Positions 33,552 through 44,280 of a stretch of 47,152 nt of DNA are shown here, piece by piece (the first letter of the stretch is position 1; each line of letters starts with the position of its first letter). This stretch comes from Lingula anatina (taxonomy: Eukaryota; Brachiopoda; Lingulata; Lingulida; Lingulidae). The notes beneath the pieces are model-generated. The model did no database searches. It was not told where the DNA came from and worked only from the letters and a program-made list of their open reading frames with translations. The position numbers and the translations under genes are program-made. The stretch covers positions 566,301 to 613,452 of the forward strand of contig NW_019774624.1 in NCBI RefSeq assembly GCF_001039355.2, in the 5' to 3' direction.

Positions 33552-34050
33552 AACATCAATAAAAATCTGTGATAAGCTTACCAATTGACTGTGTGTAATA
33601 TTTGTGTTGTTTATTGGCAATTTGTATGAGAAGAGTCAGAATGATCAAAATGTTTTTTTTTAAATTGAACAACATATAATTCAGTCTCACATGAAACAGC
33701 AAATGTTATGATTTGTGTTTGTTTGTGTTAGAGGTGGCAAATTACCCATAATTGTCATCTGGAAAACAACATATACCATTCAAGACTTCTCCTTACTACC
33801 AATACCACATGCAGATTCCTCCTTACAGTGGGTTTCTGGAATCAGGATTAGCGCACCATTTGACAATGTCCTAAATCTTCCTACGTACCATCTATTGTAC
33901 ACAAGGACGGGACATAACGTTGCTCTTGCTGCTGTCTTTCACTACCTGCTTTTTCTATAGGAATTAGCCATGACCAGACAGGAAGTATCAGTTCACCAAG
34001 AAGCCACCCGCTGTATGGAAAGGGTCACCTGGAAAAAGAACAATATATAA
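33552..34050. repeat. Satellite interruption module, copy 3b
   Basis: Full module; the conserved segment begins after CTTTTTCTATAG at 33961. It carries an 81-codon plus-strand frame similar to that of copy 2 (shared ADSSLQWVSGI and ISAPFDNVLNLP), which keeps its reading but has no start of its own in common. Confidence 0.75.
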
Positions 34051-36084
34051 TTTGAAAAATGTGAAAATTAAATTTTAAAAAGTGACTCGGCTTAGAATAG
34101 TTGAATGATGATAATTTTGACAAATCTGGTCCAATATTTGTGAAATTTGCACAAATGATGCTTTACATCAATAAAAATCTGTGATAAGCTTATCAGTTGA
34201 CTGTGCCCCATGAAAAAGATTTTTCGGAACAATATATTTGAGAAAACTGAAAATTACATTGAAAAGACTGGTAAATTCCATGGCATAATATAGTTAAACA
34301 TCAATAATTTTGACAAATCTGGTTGTATATTTGTGAAATTTTCACAAATGATACTTAACAACAATAAAAATCTGTGATAAGCTCATCAATTGACTGTGTA
34401 AAATGAAAAAGATTTTTTCGGACAATATATTATAGAAAACTGAAAATTACATTCAAAAGGCGGGCAAATTCCATGGCATAAAATAGTTAAAAACGTTAAT
34501 AATTTTGACAAATCTATTCCAATATTTGTCAAATTTGGAAAAATGATGCTTAACAACAATAAAAATCTGTGATAAGCTCATCATTTGACTGCATCCTGTG
34601 AAAAAGATTTAATCAGACAATATATTTTAGAAAACTGAAAATTGCATTGAAATGTCAGGGAAATTCCACGGCATAAAATAGTTAAACGTTAATAATTTTG
34701 ACAAATCTGGTCCTATATTTGTAAAACTTTCACAAATGATGCTCAACAACAATAAAAATCTGTAATAAGCTCATCAGTTGACTGTCTCCCATGAAAAAGA
34801 TTTTTCGGGACAATATATTTGAGAAAACTGAAAATTACATTGAAAAGACTGGCAAATTCCATGGCATAATATAGTTAAACGTTAATAATTTTGACAAATC
34901 TAGTTCTATATTTGTGAAATTTGCACAAATGATGCCTAACATGAATGAAAATCTTTGATAAGCTCATCAGTTGACGGCAACCTATGAAAAAGATTTAATC
35001 GGACAATATATTTTAGAAAACTGAAAATTGCATTGAAAGCTTGGGCAAATTCCATGGCATAAAATAGTTAAACATTAATAATTTTGACTAATCTATTCCA
35101 ATATTTGTCAAATTTGGACAAATGATGCCTAACATTAATGAAAATCTGTGATAAGCTCATCAGTTGACTGTGGCCCATGAAAAATATTTTTCGGGACAAT
35201 ATATTTTATAAAACTGTAAAATTACATTGAAATGTCAGGCAAATTCCATGGCATAAAATAGTTAAACCTTAATAATTTTGACAAATCTGGTCCTATACTT
35301 GTGAAATTTGCACAAATGATACTTTACAACAATGAATATCTGTGATAAGCTCATCAGTTGACTGTGTCACATGAAAAAGATTTTTCGGGACAATATATTT
35401 GAGAAAACTGAAAATTACATTGAAATGTCAGACAAATTCCATGGCATAAAATAGTTAAACGTTAATAATTTTTACAAATCTGGTCCTATATTTGTGAAAT
35501 TTGCACAAATGATACTTAACAACAATGAAAATCTGTGAAAAGCTCATAAGTTGACTGCATCCTATGAAAAAGATTTAATCGGACAATATATTTGAGAAAA
35601 CTGAAAATTACATTGAAAAGACGGGCAAATTTAATAGCATAAAAAAGTTAAACGTTAATAATTTTGACAAATCTGGTCCAATATTTGTCAAATTTGGACA
35701 AATGATGCCTAACATGAATAAAAATCTGTGATAAGCTCATCAGTTGACTGCAACCTATGAAAAAAATTTAATTGGACAATATATTTGAGAAAACTGCATT
35801 GAAAGGTCAGGCAAATTCCACGGCATAAAATAGTTAAACGTTAATAATTTTGATAAATCTATTACAATATTTGTCAAATTTGCACAATTGATGCTTAACA
35901 TCAATAAAAATTTGTGATAAGCTCATCAGTTGACTGCGTCCTATTAAAAAGATTTAATCGGACAATATATTATAGAAAACTGAAAATTACATTGAAAAGA
36001 CAGGTAAATTCCATGGCATAAAATAGTTAAACGTTAATAATTTTGACAAATCTAGTCTAATATTTGTCAAATTTGGACAAATGA

Positions 36085-36550
36085 TGCTTAACATCAATAA
36101 AAATCTGTTATAAGCTTACCAATTGACTGTGTGTAATATTAGTGTTGTTTATTGGCAATTTGTATGAGAAGAGTCAGAATGACCAAAAACATTTTTTCAA
36201 TTTAACAACATATAATTCAGTCTCACATGAAACAGCAAATGTTATGATTAGTGTTTGTTTGTTTGAGAGGTGGCAAATTACCCATAATTGTCTTCTGGAA
36301 AACAACATATACCATTCAAGACTCCTCCTTACTACCAATACCACATGCAGATTCGTCCTAACAGTGGGTTTCTGGAATCAGGATTAGCGCACCATTTGAC
36401 AATGTCCTAAATCTTGCCACGTACCATCTATTCTGTCTTTCACTGCCTGCTTTTTCTATAGGAATTAGCCATGACCAGACAGGAAGTATCAGTTCACCAA
36501 GAAGCCACCAGCTGTATGGAAAGGGTCACCTGGAAAAATAACAAAATATA
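36085..36550. repeat. Satellite interruption module, copy 4
   Basis: The conserved segment begins at 36462. About 40 bp before the polypyrimidine run are missing compared with copies 2 and 3b (the 'gtacacaagga...ttgct' part is deleted). Confidence 0.75.
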
Positions 36551-37107
36551 ATTTGAAAAAAGTGAAAATTAAATTTCAAAAAGTGACTCGGCTTAGAATA
36601 GTTAAACGATGATAATTTTGACAAATCTGGTCCAATATTTGTGAAATTTGCACAAATGATGCTTAACATCAATAAAAATCTGTGATAAGCTCATCAGTTG
36701 ACTGCATCCTATGAAAAAGATTTAATCGGACATTATATCTGAGAAAACAAAATTGCATTGAAAGGTTGGGCAAATTCATAAAATAGTTAAACGTTAATAA
36801 TTTTGACAAATCTAATCTAATTTTTGTCAAATTTGGACAAATGGTGACTATCTTCAATGAAAATCTGTGATAAGCTCATCATGTGACTGTGTCCCATGAA
36901 AAAGAATTTATTGGACAATATATTTTAGAAACTGAAAATTGCATTGAAAGCTTGGGCAAATTCCATGGGATAAAATAGTTAAACGTTTTATTAAAATTGT
37001 TAAAATAATTTTGACAAATCTGGTCCTATATTTGTGAAATTTGCACAAATGATACTTAACAACAATGAAAATCTGTGATAAGCTCATCAGTTGACTGTGT
37101 CTCACGA

Positions 37108-37385
37108 TTTTTGAAAGCAACCTGCCTCTTTACCAAACAAAGCCACTCTGTAAACTGAAAGTAAAACAAAAAAAAAAAACTATTTGCCAATTATGGGGTG
37201 AACATCATGTGTCGGCCAGCAATAGCCAGGACGACAGCAATGACCCGGACAGACAGATCAATCAGAAGATATACAGACACTAATAGTGCCTGTAAACTGT
37301 AACTGATTGTGCTGATCTTTGAAAGCAACATACCTCTTTACCAAACAAACCACTCAGTAAATTTAAAGTAAAACAAAAATATATT
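37108..37385. repeat. Direct duplication beyond the satellite (67 bp, 207 bp apart)
   Basis: 'tttgaaagcaacctgcctct', 'ttaccaaacaaagccactctg' and 'agtaaaacaaaa' at 37109-37175 recur at 37317-37380. Confidence 0.7.
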
Positions 37386-37389
37386 AACC

Positions 37390-37800
37390 ATTTGTCTGTA
37401 CATAAAAATGATGCTTAACAGCTGTAGAAATCAGAGCTTATCACTTTTCTTATGTCTAATTTAAGTGTAGTTTATTGGCAATTTTCGAGAAGAGTGAGCA
37501 TTACCAAAAACATATAATTTCAATATCGTGATAGATTATTCAGTCCAAAATAAAATATCAAAATATATATGTGATGTAGTGATGTGTTTATTTTTCTGTA
37601 CATGTAGGAGGTGGCAAATTACCTATAATTGTCATTTGGAAAATAATATATACCCATTTGAGACTTCTCCTAATTACTACCAATACCAGATGCTTTCTGC
37701 TTTTCTATAGGAATCAGACATGAGCGGAAAGGTAGAGTCAGTTCACCAAGACACCATGCTGTATGGAAAGGGTCACCTGGAAAAGGAGACAGAAGGATGG
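37390..37800. repeat. Diverged outlying copy 5 of the module
   Basis: The same order of words as the other modules ('tttattggcaattttcgaga', 'aggtggcaaattacc.ataat', 'ttctgcttttctatag', 'cagttcaccaaga', 'gggtcacctggaaaa'). It is clearly older and lies outside the array. Its exon-like segment is open in one frame on each strand (plus 37711-37887, minus 37774-37670), unlike copies 1-4. It may be nearest to the ancestral source. Confidence 0.65.
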
Positions 37801-38155
37801 ATTTGTGAAGGGACATTGTCATTTCATTTTCTTCAACCAAATAAAGGTGTAAGAAAAAAAAACTATGATGTACTGTCAGTTGTCTAACCCTAACATATCA
37901 TAGGGATCAGTGTTGAGGACTGAAATGTGACAATTCGGTTAAACAAGGCAGCAAAGCTGCCAAATATAAAGACTTGAAGCAGTAAACAATGGCAGTGAAC
38001 AAAAAATACATATAAGGCACTGTAGTATAATTAGTAATATTTTTTAGTAATGTACTTTACTAAAATATAATTAAACGAAGAAAAAGGTGATTAGTTTTTT
38101 GTATTTATCTGCATAACAACATATATTTCTAAACAACAAAACATCAATTTGTCAC

Positions 38156-38301
38156 TTATCTCCGAGTAACAGCATCAAGAGCACAGAGAGGGATGTCAAA
38201 TTCTGAGTTCAAAGAGGTCAGTTTCATGTGTGTCCCACATAGGGGTTGCTCAGAATCACAGTATCTGACAAGGAGTTCCAGTTCCATAAAACATTCACTA
38301 A
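38156..38301 (-). CDS. Candidate terminal exon of an unknown host gene
   Basis: On the minus strand a polypyrimidine run and CAG (ttgttttatttctcctgg...caagcag) precede 38301. The exon starts with 2 bases completing a phase-1 codon and stays open for 47 codons to TAA (38156-38158). The peptide is Cys-containing and not low-complexity (SECFMELELLVRYCDSEQPL...CALDAVTRR). Phase and strand agree with the candidate exon at 39315-39425, which ends in phase 1. I do not recognise the family. A plus-strand frame also spans the region (38193-38444), so the call needs transcript support. No polyadenylation signal was pinned down. Confidence 0.35.
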
Positions 38302-38589
38302 CTGCTTGTGTCAGTCCAGGAGAAATAAAACAACATACCCCAGGTCACAATGACATGATCATGTCCATGGGCTGTTGGTGTTTCACTCTGAGTAGGGCCA
38401 ATGGTGGACACACATGGTATACTTATATGTTCAATTTAATGTGAAAATTCATGTGTCACTAGCATAAGGCTTCAGGTCCCTAATGGGAGTTCAAAGTGAC
38501 AACTTGATAACATGAGAAAAAATGCAACTACACTTTTAAAAACTTTCATGTGCAAAGAGAGATGTTTGGTTTATACACTGAGATAAAGC

Positions 38590-39345
38590 AGACATGTTCT
38601 ACTATATCAGTGACATCATACATTGTATATATTGTCATCTAGATATATTTACCTGTGGGTGCTGGTGTCATAGGTGTCTGTACATAAATATCTTCTACTA
38701 TATCAATGATATCATACTGTATATATAGTGGTACTGATATTTACCAGTGGGTGCTGGTGTCACAGGTGTCAGTACATAAATATCTTCTACTGTATCAGTG
38801 ACACCATACACTGTATATATATATAGTGGTACTGATATTTACCAGTGGGTGCTGGTGTCACAGGTATCTGTACATAAATATCTTTTACTATATCAGTGAC
38901 ATCATACACTGTACATATAGTGGTACTGATATTTACCTGTGGGTGCTGGTGTCACAGGTGTCTGTACATAAATATCTTCTACTATATCAATGACATCATA
39001 CTGTATATATAGTGGTACTGATATTTACCTGTGGGTGCTGGTGTCGCAGGTGTCTGTACATAAATATCTTTTACTATATCAGTGACATCATACACTGTAT
39101 ATATAGTGGTAATGATATTTACCTGTGGGTGCTGGTATCACAAGTGTTTGTACATAAATATCTTATACTGTATCAGTGACATCATACACTGTATATATAT
39201 AGTGGTACTGATATTTACCTGTGGGTGCTGGTGTCACAGGTGTCAGTACATAAATATCTTATACTGTATCAGTGACATCATACACTGTATATATATAGTG
39301 GTACTGATATTTACCTGTGGGTGCTGGTGTCACAGGTGTCTGTAC
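38590..39345 (-). repeat. 92-98 bp minisatellite repeating an exon end and its 5' splice site
   Basis: Eight units have CTGTGGGTGCTGGTGTCACA (plus strand) at 38653, 38745, 38843, 38937, 39029, 39123, 39219 and 39315. Read on the minus strand, each unit has ACACCTGTGACACCAGCACC followed by CACAG|GTAAATATC. Two units (38745, 38843) have CACTG instead of CACAG. The unit continues with 'actatatatacagtgtatgatgtcactgatata'. The unit is the last 25 bp of the exon at 39315-39425 plus about 70 bp of its intron. Confidence 0.88.
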
Positions 39346-39425
39346 ACTAGGAATAAAAGTAACAGGGCCTCCTGGCAGCTGAACCAGGAGGATGAAAGTG
39401 ACTGCAGCTTGTGTAGTTGGTGTTC
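39315..39425 (-). CDS. Candidate internal exon of an unknown host gene
   Basis: Minus strand: 'aactttttttttgactag' precedes 39425 and CACAG|GTAAAT follows 39315, both good splice consensus. The 111 bp are open in only one frame (TPTTQAAVTFILLVQLPGGP, then VTFIPSVQTPVTPAPT). The exon begins and ends in phase 1, so it is symmetric. The Thr/Pro-rich ends suggest a secreted or linker-type protein, but no domain is recognised. Its 3' boundary is the source of the neighbouring minisatellite. Confidence 0.38.
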
Positions 39426-39429
39426 CTAG

Positions 39430-40130
39430 TCAAAAAAAAAGTTACAATATACTGTACTGAGAAATGAAGTGTCAACTCTAGCTTTAAAGGGCATCATGTT
39501 ATATATAGGAAAAAGAGCTTTTTTTTTCTAATTTTCTTGTATGTTTTCTAGGTTTTCTTTGCAGGCCAAGTGGTTTTCTTGTTCCCACTCCCCACATTAT
39601 ACACATGTAGGTCTCCAGTTAATAGTTTGGACAGAGAGATGGGTACATATGTATGTGGACCCATTTGATCTCTTTTAAAGTTATGTCACTATATGGTCAT
39701 ATTTTGGGATTTTGATACTTTTGATTTTTTTTTAGTACATTTTCCAAGTTTTCTTCACAACCAATGTTTTGCTTGTCGCATTTTAAAATTTATTTTTTGT
39801 CATATCTTTTTCATCTTTGTGTTATTGAATTGGACTATATTATAGCATGACTTTGAGGTGAAAAGAAATTAAGCTCAGAGATTAATTAAACAAGGATATT
39901 TCACATTTTCCATGGCGATGAAAGGCAGACATAATTAAAAAATTAAGTTTAAGGCATATACAATTTAATATGGAAAGGACATTCTTTATTGGAATTGTGA
40001 CATGTTTTACATAAACAGAGGAAATAATAGCACAATTTTATTTTCTCTGATTCCCTGAGATAAATAAAGTCTGTAGCTTTTACATTAGATCATACAGGGA
40101 TGTTTGGTTAATTTATAACTTCAGATTGTA
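39430..40130. other. AT-rich stretch, possibly intronic
   Basis: No exon, RNA or element is recognised between the candidate exon and the 33-bp minisatellite. Confidence 0.4.
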
Positions 40131-40136
40131 CAGTTG

Positions 40137-40343
40137 GCCATATAGCTCTATCTTGGGATGGTTCAGTCCAGCATATAGCTCTATCTTGGGATGGTTCAGT
40201 CCAGCATATAGCTCTATCCCGGGGAAGTTCAGTCCACCATATAGCCCTATCCCGGTGTGGTTCAGTCCAGCATATAGCCTATGCCGGGGTGGTTCAGTCC
40301 ACCATATAGCCCTATCCTGGGGTGGTTCAGTCCACCATATAGA
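40137..40343. repeat. 33-bp minisatellite, six units
   Basis: GTTCAGTCCA recurs at 40161, 40194, 40227, 40260, 40292 and 40325 (33, 33, 33, 32, 33 bp). The unit reads approximately 'gttcagtcca.catatagc.ctatc..gg..tg'. The 11-residue peptide repeat it could encode on the plus strand is broken by the 32-bp unit, so coding is unlikely. Confidence 0.93.
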
Positions 40344-41364
40344 AGGGGCAGTATTTATCCCCCTTTTTTCACACGAAAATACTTGCGATGTAGATGTTAT
40401 ATGACTTGAAAAAGGTAAATTTAACTGATTGTTGGTTTAAAAGTATTTATCTTTTATGTGAAACACCATAGAAAGAAATAGCTTAATTAAGCTACATTTT
40501 GGTAAATTTCATATTGATCATTAAAATTTAAAAAATGCTTCTTTATTAGTGCAATCTTTGCCAAAAACCTTTCAACTTTCTGGCCAATTGGACCACCATT
40601 TTCCTAAAATCTACTGGATTCACTGAGGTCCAAGTAAATTTTTGAATAGACTGGACATTTTCCCCTATTACATTACTTTTTGTAATAACAAGACACCGAT
40701 TTTGTCAAAAGAATTTTTAGAATCACCATATAACAGTTATACTGATAAAAAAATTAGATCAAAAATCACCTATCTGATGCATACCTAGTGTCATTATTAT
40801 TTTCTCAGTCTCTTCACGTAGCCAGTGCCAGCTTGCAAGGTCTATAATTATACATGGCACAGGGCTACAATACTGAACAACCTATTTTCTTGTGTGAAAA
40901 CTGGGAAATGCTTGTGACCGTAGATGATCTATTTCACTGGCCAGTCATTTTAAACTAAAAATGGAATAAACATTGAATCTAAGTGTAAGACAAGTCAAGC
41001 AGCAGTTAGTGAGTAGGAGAAAACCCTTACCCCAGGAAAATTCTTGGGGGGGTGCTATTTTTTCAGCTTTTTACTTTTTTAATAAGCTTTTTTTTTTTTC
41101 AGTTATGACCAACCTTGTGGGGAAATTAAACAACGTTAATGAATGAGTTTAACATTGCAGCATTTTTTACAAAATTTCTAAAAGTTCATTCAAAAATTTA
41201 AAATAGCTCATAAGGCCATATTTGACAATCATGCACCAACAGATGGGTATCCATGGAAGTTTTGTTACTATGGAAACACATTCTACGAAAACCAGATATC
41301 AAGTTTTCTAAGCATGTGATTTCCTACTTTTCCACTCACATATATATCGTATATACTGGTATAC
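40344..41364. other. AT-rich non-coding stretch
   Basis: Nothing recognisable. It holds a run of T at 41090-41099. Confidence 0.4.
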
Positions 41365-41403
41365 CTGATCCCACTAGGTGTCCAATAACAGAGACTCCCA
41401 CCT
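41365..41403 (-). CDS. Possible 39-bp microexon, upstream of the candidate gene
   Basis: On the minus strand 'tgatattagatttccag' precedes 41403, and ATCAG|GTATAC follows 41365. One of its two open frames (VGVSVIGHLVGS) is phase 1 at both ends, matching the other candidate exons. Very short, so chance is a strong alternative. Confidence 0.18.
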
Positions 41404-41450
41404 CTGGAAATCTAATATCAGGAGATTCTAAAATTTTGCTCAATAAAGCT

Positions 41451-41508
41451 GGGGGGGGGGGGGTGCTGCAGTTGTAATCAGGTGCTCACTGGGGGGAGGG
41501 GGGGGGGA
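41451..41508. repeat. Two G-runs
   Basis: G-runs at 41451-41463 and around 41491-41508, separated by 'tgctgcagttgtaatcaggtg'. Simple sequence. Confidence 0.85.
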
Positions 41509-41664
41509 GTGACCACTCTCTCAAACAATTGGAAGAGAATTATGAATTTCAAAAGATCACCCAACTATTTTGAAGATAAATCGACTGGGCGTTAGCTGCC
41601 AGTGGTGCATATTTTCAAAGTCGCTTTTTTTCCAGGAGAGTTGTTACCTGTACGGGTGACGTGG

Positions 41665-41775
41665 AGATTCGTTCTGTATCCGGGAGACTCCCAGATTATC
41701 CGGGAGAGTCGACATGTATACAACAAACGACCAAGTTTGACTTCGGGAAAACTTGGATACAGAATGAAAGACACG
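41665..41775. repeat. Small imperfect inverted repeat
   Basis: 'attcgttctgtatccgggag' (41668) is mirrored by 'cttggatacagaatgaaag' (41752). In between, 'tccgggaga' occurs twice. A small foldback remnant is possible. Confidence 0.4.
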
Positions 41776-41879
41776 AATGTAGATAAAATTTATTTGTTAT
41801 CACAGACCAGAAGTCTTAGAGCATTTATCAGAAGGAAAGCAAATAGTCTTTATATTTACCCAATAAACTAAAATGCACT

Positions 41880-42840
41880 CCTCTTCGATTGTGGTAACTT
41901 GCAAGTTGCAAAACTACTCCGCTCTTTCCCATCCCCAAAAATCTTCACTGAATCTTTGCATATGTAAGACGAGGTGCCAGTGGCGATTGAATGGGAAAAG
42001 ATGACATTTCTTACGTCGTTAATAATCCTAGGTATATTTCATAACGTGCGAAATGTTTGATAATAAAATTCCAATCCGAAAGAACAAGTCTGTTGATGAA
42101 AAAAAAAAGACCCGCAGTGAAAACGCAATCAACATATCTGTCACAACTAACACACTAAATCGGAGGAGAATCGGGGCACATCAAGCACATCTCAGTTCAA
42201 CGCTACGGTTCAAGCTATTTCGGCCTAGATCTTTAAAATTTTAGTTCAAATATAGATTAATAATATATTGGTTGAAAATGATTTGATTTTATAAGCATTG
42301 TTCATTATTTGAAAGGAATGGAAGTTATTTTATACACTCTTTTTAATTTCAATTTTTGCAGACGGTTGGCTCACATGTAGGCACCCGCGGTACTGTTGCC
42401 AGGGATACAAATTACCAATTCACAGGCCGGTCTGGCTGCCCCCAGAAGCAGTCTACCAGTTTACAAATTTACTGTGACGTCATATAAGACAAGTTTTAGG
42501 CCTAATTTGATATCCACAACAAGAATTCTGAGATAATGCTGTCGCACAACCAAAAAAAATCTGGGTAAATCTGCTTACTCCAGCTGATGACGTATAGACT
42601 AGTAGCAGCAGCGTTTTTGGGCTGAAAACTGTAAGGTCGATTTCAAGCAGACTCTCCCTCACCTGAACATAATATGCATGTGTTATGTGGGGCTCAGCTA
42701 TACTATTTTTTATTATTCCTCCAAGGCGGCTGAACTCCAAACCCCGAAGTAGGTTACTGTAACACTGCACTGCACCTACATGTAGGTGAATGTTGACATT
42801 TTCTCTTTCCGTTTGTAAAGACGGCGCACACCCACAACAT
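41880..42840. other. Non-coding stretch
   Basis: A 96-codon minus-strand frame (42480-42770) and a 63-codon plus-strand frame (42053-42244) have no recognisable features. Neither is called. Confidence 0.4.
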
Positions 42841-42841
42841 A

Positions 42842-43816
42842 GGGCTAGTTGGACCCCGGGGTAAGTTGGACCCCCGTCAATTTATGAAAAAGTAATTACG
42901 AGGTAAAAAAAAAAATTGGCCACATACTCTTGTAAAGTGACTGTAGTCTACAATGCTAAGGAGGTGTCGGACGTTAAAAGATCTACTTAAGCGGTGAGTC
43001 CAAATAAACGATTTTTTGCGCCTAAAAGTAATTTTGTTTAAGAGATTAAAAATCTATTTTCATAGGCTTTTGATCGAATAAAGTATACGTATAGGGCATC
43101 AGATTAAAGCTAATTGTTTGAAATTTTACACAAATTTATTAACGTAGTCCATTCTTGCACCATAAATGGCTGCAATCCTTAAATCTAAAAATTGAGCACC
43201 TGGGGCAAGTTGGACCCTCATATAGACCACAATCAAATGCGCGCAACAGAGCTATAGACCATTGTTTAAATTTAAAAAGCAAAGTCAATGGTTTGTTAAA
43301 TAATTACCACTTTAAGACTGAATTTACTAGTTTCTTTTAACACGAAATTTTATTATTCGTTTTCATTCATTAAAAACCTGCTTAATACCATTATAAGCTC
43401 ATTCTTAACAAAACAAATTCAATTAAGAGATATTTTGGTTCTCACAACACATAGGCCTACAACGTAACGCATAGAAACCTCAATATATCTGCCTTATTTG
43501 AACTACTTAGTCATCAAAGACTCTCAAAAATCAATTTAATAAAGTAAAGATGTGTAAAAATGTATTTCAAGGCGTTTACATGGGATACTTACTTCATTTT
43601 CGTATAGGGGCCAACTTGCGCGGACCCTGGGGCCAACTTGCGTTTTTTTTGTAAAATTGAGAGCCATCTGGCATTAAATTTGAAAAATAATGACGTTGCA
43701 TACATCGCTTATTTCATTGGGCTTACTTTGAAACCGGATTTGTTACTCTAACTCATTCTTAGTTGGCTCTACAAGGCCAAAAGTGTCTAACTGGCCCAAC
43801 TAAGCCCGGTCTCCCC
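42842..43816. mobile_element. Non-autonomous element with AAGTTGGACC-type subterminal repeats
   Basis: The left edge GGGCTAGTTGGACCCCGGGG is mirrored at the right by 'ctggcccaactaagcccg' before 'gtctccccta'. Further copies of the motif sit inside: 'gtaagttggaccc' (42861), 'ggggcaagttggacc' (43203), 'ggggccaacttgcg' (43608 and 43630). The interior of about 970 bp is AT-rich and non-coding. Direct and inverted motif repeats at both ends suggest transposase-binding sites. No target duplication is clear. Confidence 0.55.
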
Positions 43817-44035
43817 TAATGTGTAGCGAAGAATCATAGATATTGGTTCACTATGTGCCGTATCTCGCCCCTCCCTTTACTGTAACTCAGACCCTTATGT
43901 ATGTACACAAGCAAGCTGTCTGGAATTTCAGTTGACTTGTCAACTCCATCATTTATGGCAGCAGTTTCAATAAAATTTTGTTTAGGACTTCCAGGCCTTA
44001 TAAATGGATAAGACGTTTACTGATACTAGCCGCAG

Positions 44036-44210
44036 ATCTTTAGCGCTAACGCCCATATTAACCACAAAATCCACGAATTAGCCAACACACCGCACAATTA
44101 TTTAGCACCAACAAAGCATAACCTATAGCACTAACTATCATCCGCTCTGGTAGTGTTGGTTAATTTGTATGCTTTGTGGTTCAAATGGGTGTCAGAGCTG
44201 TGGTTCTGAA
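44036..44210. repeat. Imperfect long hairpin (foldback MITE-like)
   Basis: The left arm 'agcgctaacgcccatattaa', 'ccacaaa' and 'acgaattagccaacac' is inverted at 44150-44210 ('gtgttggttaatttgt', 'tttgtggttcaaatgggtgt', 'cagagctg'). Arms of about 60 bp surround about 55 bp of loop. No coding sequence. Confidence 0.65.
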
Positions 44211-44280
44211 AAAAAATCACACTAATATTCCCCTCTTGGATTTAAAATTTTAAATCGCTGATTTATAGTGCTAAATACCC

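Larger units (their letters stand above)
29440..37110. repeat. 192-193 bp satellite array with higher-order structure
   Basis: The word AATCTGTGATAAGCTCATCA recurs at 29652, 29845, 30037, 30229, 30422 and 30615 (steps of 192-193 bp), and at similar steps from 31.7 to 33.3 kb, 34.1 to 36.1 kb and 36.6 to 37.1 kb. That gives about 30 monomers. Each monomer has 'gaaaaagatttt..ggacaatatatttgagaaaactgaaaa', 'gttaaacgttaataattttgac' and a small hairpin (TTTGTC, 7 bases, GACAAA). The array is broken by non-satellite modules at 31125-31625, 33275-34050 and 36085-36550, which defines a larger unit of about 2.2-2.5 kb. No long open frame exists. Confidence 0.92.

Noticed and set aside
28910-37800. CRISPR array
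   Set aside because: The unit is a 192-bp tandem satellite without short identical repeats separated by unique spacers, in a eukaryotic context and with no cas genes.
39082-39429. 115-codon plus-strand repetitive frame
   Set aside because: It reads through the 92-98 bp minisatellite only where three consecutive units happen to be close to a multiple of three. The minus strand has the better splice signals.
40126-40404. Tandem-repeat protein (11-residue repeat)
   Set aside because: The 33-bp minisatellite keeps frame by unit length alone, and a 32-bp unit shifts it. No start, splice or domain support.
42480-42770. 96-codon minus-strand frame as a further exon of the candidate gene
   Set aside because: Its edges do not give a clear acceptor/donor pair in phase 1, and no sequence features link it to the exons at 38-39 kb.
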